This document shows, piece after piece, positions 63,366 to 64,000 of a stretch of DNA of 64,000 nucleotides. This DNA comes from Anaerolineaceae bacterium. GTDB taxonomy: Bacteria; Chloroflexota; Anaerolineae; Anaerolineales; Anaerolineaceae. The stretch lies in contig JAJUGU010000008.1 in NCBI GenBank assembly GCA_029265815.1, positions 1-64,000 on the forward strand, written 5' to 3'. The stretch's first letter is position 1, and each line of letters opens with the position of its first letter. A program made the translations under genes and the position numbers. The notes beneath the pieces are model-generated. The model did no database searches and was not told where the DNA came from. It saw only the letters and a list, made by a program, of their open reading frames with translations.

Positions 63366-64000
63366 TTATGACCTTTTTTTCTTCGGGAACCAGGGAACAA
63401 AGGCGCTGGTTCTTTGCATGTATTCCAGATAGCCAGGTCGAGTCTGCATCGTCTTTTCAAGCAAAGCCACGCCAGATACCTTCAGTAAAAAGAGGGTCAT
63501 AATGATTGGGCTGAAAATGGTCCACCACCCGCCTGCTGATGCAGCAATAAGGTAATATCCCCACCACTGTGCAGAATCGCCAAAATAATTCGGGTGGCGC
63601 GTATATCGCCATACTCCGTCAGTCATGATTTTCCCTTTGTTCTCAGGGTTCTTAATAAAGCGCGATAGTTGATAATCTCCGACCGACTCAAAATAGAATC
63701 CAATCAGCCAAATGAGTGCTCCCAGGATATCAAGGAAGGAAAGATGACTAGGCTGCGCCGGATACTGCGCGGCTAGAAGCGGCACTGAGATAACCCACAA
63801 CAGCAATCCCTGGAGTAAAAATACCTGGAAATAACTGCGCAGCCACCAGATTTTTCCATGTTCATTGCGCCACTTTTGGTATCGAAAATCTTCACCCTTT
63901 CCCCAGTTGCGGCGTAAGATATGCAACGTTAAACGCAATCCCCAGATCGTGACCAGTATTGCGATTAGTAATCTCCTCTGAATGAAACCATCGGGGGTAA
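63366..64000 (-). CDS. DUF1295 membrane protein, 5' end outside window
   Basis: On the minus strand the frame is open from the window edge to the stop at 63366, 211 codons. The N-terminal membrane segments expected of this family (about 260 residues) lie beyond the window, and a TTG at 63938 is an internal leucine, not a start. Marks are LRLTLHILRRNWGKGEDFRYQKWR, then YFESVGDYQLSRF, and the C-terminal block GVWRYTRHPNYFGDSAQWWGYYL. The last matches the DUF1295/steroid 5-alpha-reductase and isoprenylcysteine methyltransferase-like fold that binds a dinucleotide or SAM. The substrate is unknown. Confidence 0.88.
   Translation of the reverse strand, partial: TPDGFIQRRLLIAILVTIWGLRLTLHILRRNWGKGEDFRYQKWRNEHGKIWWLRSYFQVFLLQGLLLWVISVPLLAAQYPAQPSHLSFLDILGALIWLIGFYFESVGDYQLSRFIKNPENKGKIMTDGVWRYTRHPNYFGDSAQWWGYYLIAASAGGWWTIFSPIIMTLFLLKVSGVALLEKTMQTRPGYLEYMQRTSAFVPWFPKKKRS

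Noticed and set aside
63366-63938. DUF1295 gene starting at TTG 63938
   Set aside because: The frame stays open to the window end and the residues before this point continue the family sequence, so the true start lies outside.
1-64000. tRNA, rRNA, insertion sequences, prophage and CRISPR arrays
   Set aside because: No cloverleaf-like gene, rRNA segment, transposase or integrase motif, or regular repeat-spacer array was seen by eye on either strand; a covariance-model scan was not possible.

Overview
The window (about 45-50 % GC by eye, no rRNA or tRNA seen) looks like chromosomal DNA of an anaerobic, carbohydrate-fermenting bacterium. It most resembles the Anaerolineae (Chloroflexota). This is an inference from three things: lipoproteins whose lipobox is followed by Thr/Pro/Glu/Ala-rich linkers, a secreted protein ending in a Thr-Pro tail, and the mix of a tungsten-type aldehyde oxidoreductase, DUF2723 and an MglA/Roadblock gene set. 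No phylogenetic marker was available to confirm it.

Layout. 1-384: 5' part of a SAM methyltransferase. 849-4010: FecCD-type metal-chelate ABC importer (permease, ATPase, binding lipoprotein); a repeated ~38-bp motif precedes the permease and the binding protein. 4329-5747: type I glutamine synthetase. 5959-15660: xylo-oligosaccharide use: LacI-type repressor with three tandem operators on its own promoter, sugar ABC transporter (lipoprotein and two permeases, no ATPase), cytoplasmic GH3 beta-xylosidase, class I xylose isomerase, xylulokinase. 15934-22307: BKACE-family enzyme, NAD-dependent epimerase, nitroreductase, intracellular CE7 acetyl esterase, MFS carrier and a broken sugar-binding protein gene. 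22385-30193: ClpB, two small membrane proteins, an orphan OppB/OppC pair, a dCMP-deaminase-like enzyme, a flavodoxin and a CoA-binding protein. 30331-33249: fused Fe-S/molybdopterin hydroxylase. 33669-36859: second sugar ABC transporter, again without ATPase. 36940-43200: Lon-like protease, DUF2723 membrane protein, secreted transglycosylase-like protein.

43545-54563 is the most distinctive region: twelve genes on the minus strand encoding a degenerate histidine kinase, a DNA-binding response regulator, a receiver-Roadblock protein, four further Roadblock/LC7 proteins around an MglA-type small GTPase, a possible small-molecule sensor, an amidoligase-family enzyme, a pseudo-receiver joined to an orphan H-box, and a complete GAF hybrid histidine kinase. 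It reads as a two-component/small-GTPase switch with an unusual peptide-ligase-like enzyme attached.

54937-60970 is a second coherent unit: a MarR regulator, a tungsten aldehyde:ferredoxin oxidoreductase, a four-cluster ferredoxin, a DUF362 protein and a small membrane protein, followed on the other strand by a tocopherol-cyclase-like protein. The same GTTGC-N5-GCAAC palindrome lies before the MarR gene and before the cyclase-like gene, suggesting one regulon. The right end holds a membrane protein of unknown function, a GNAT acetyltransferase and the 3' part of a DUF1295 protein.
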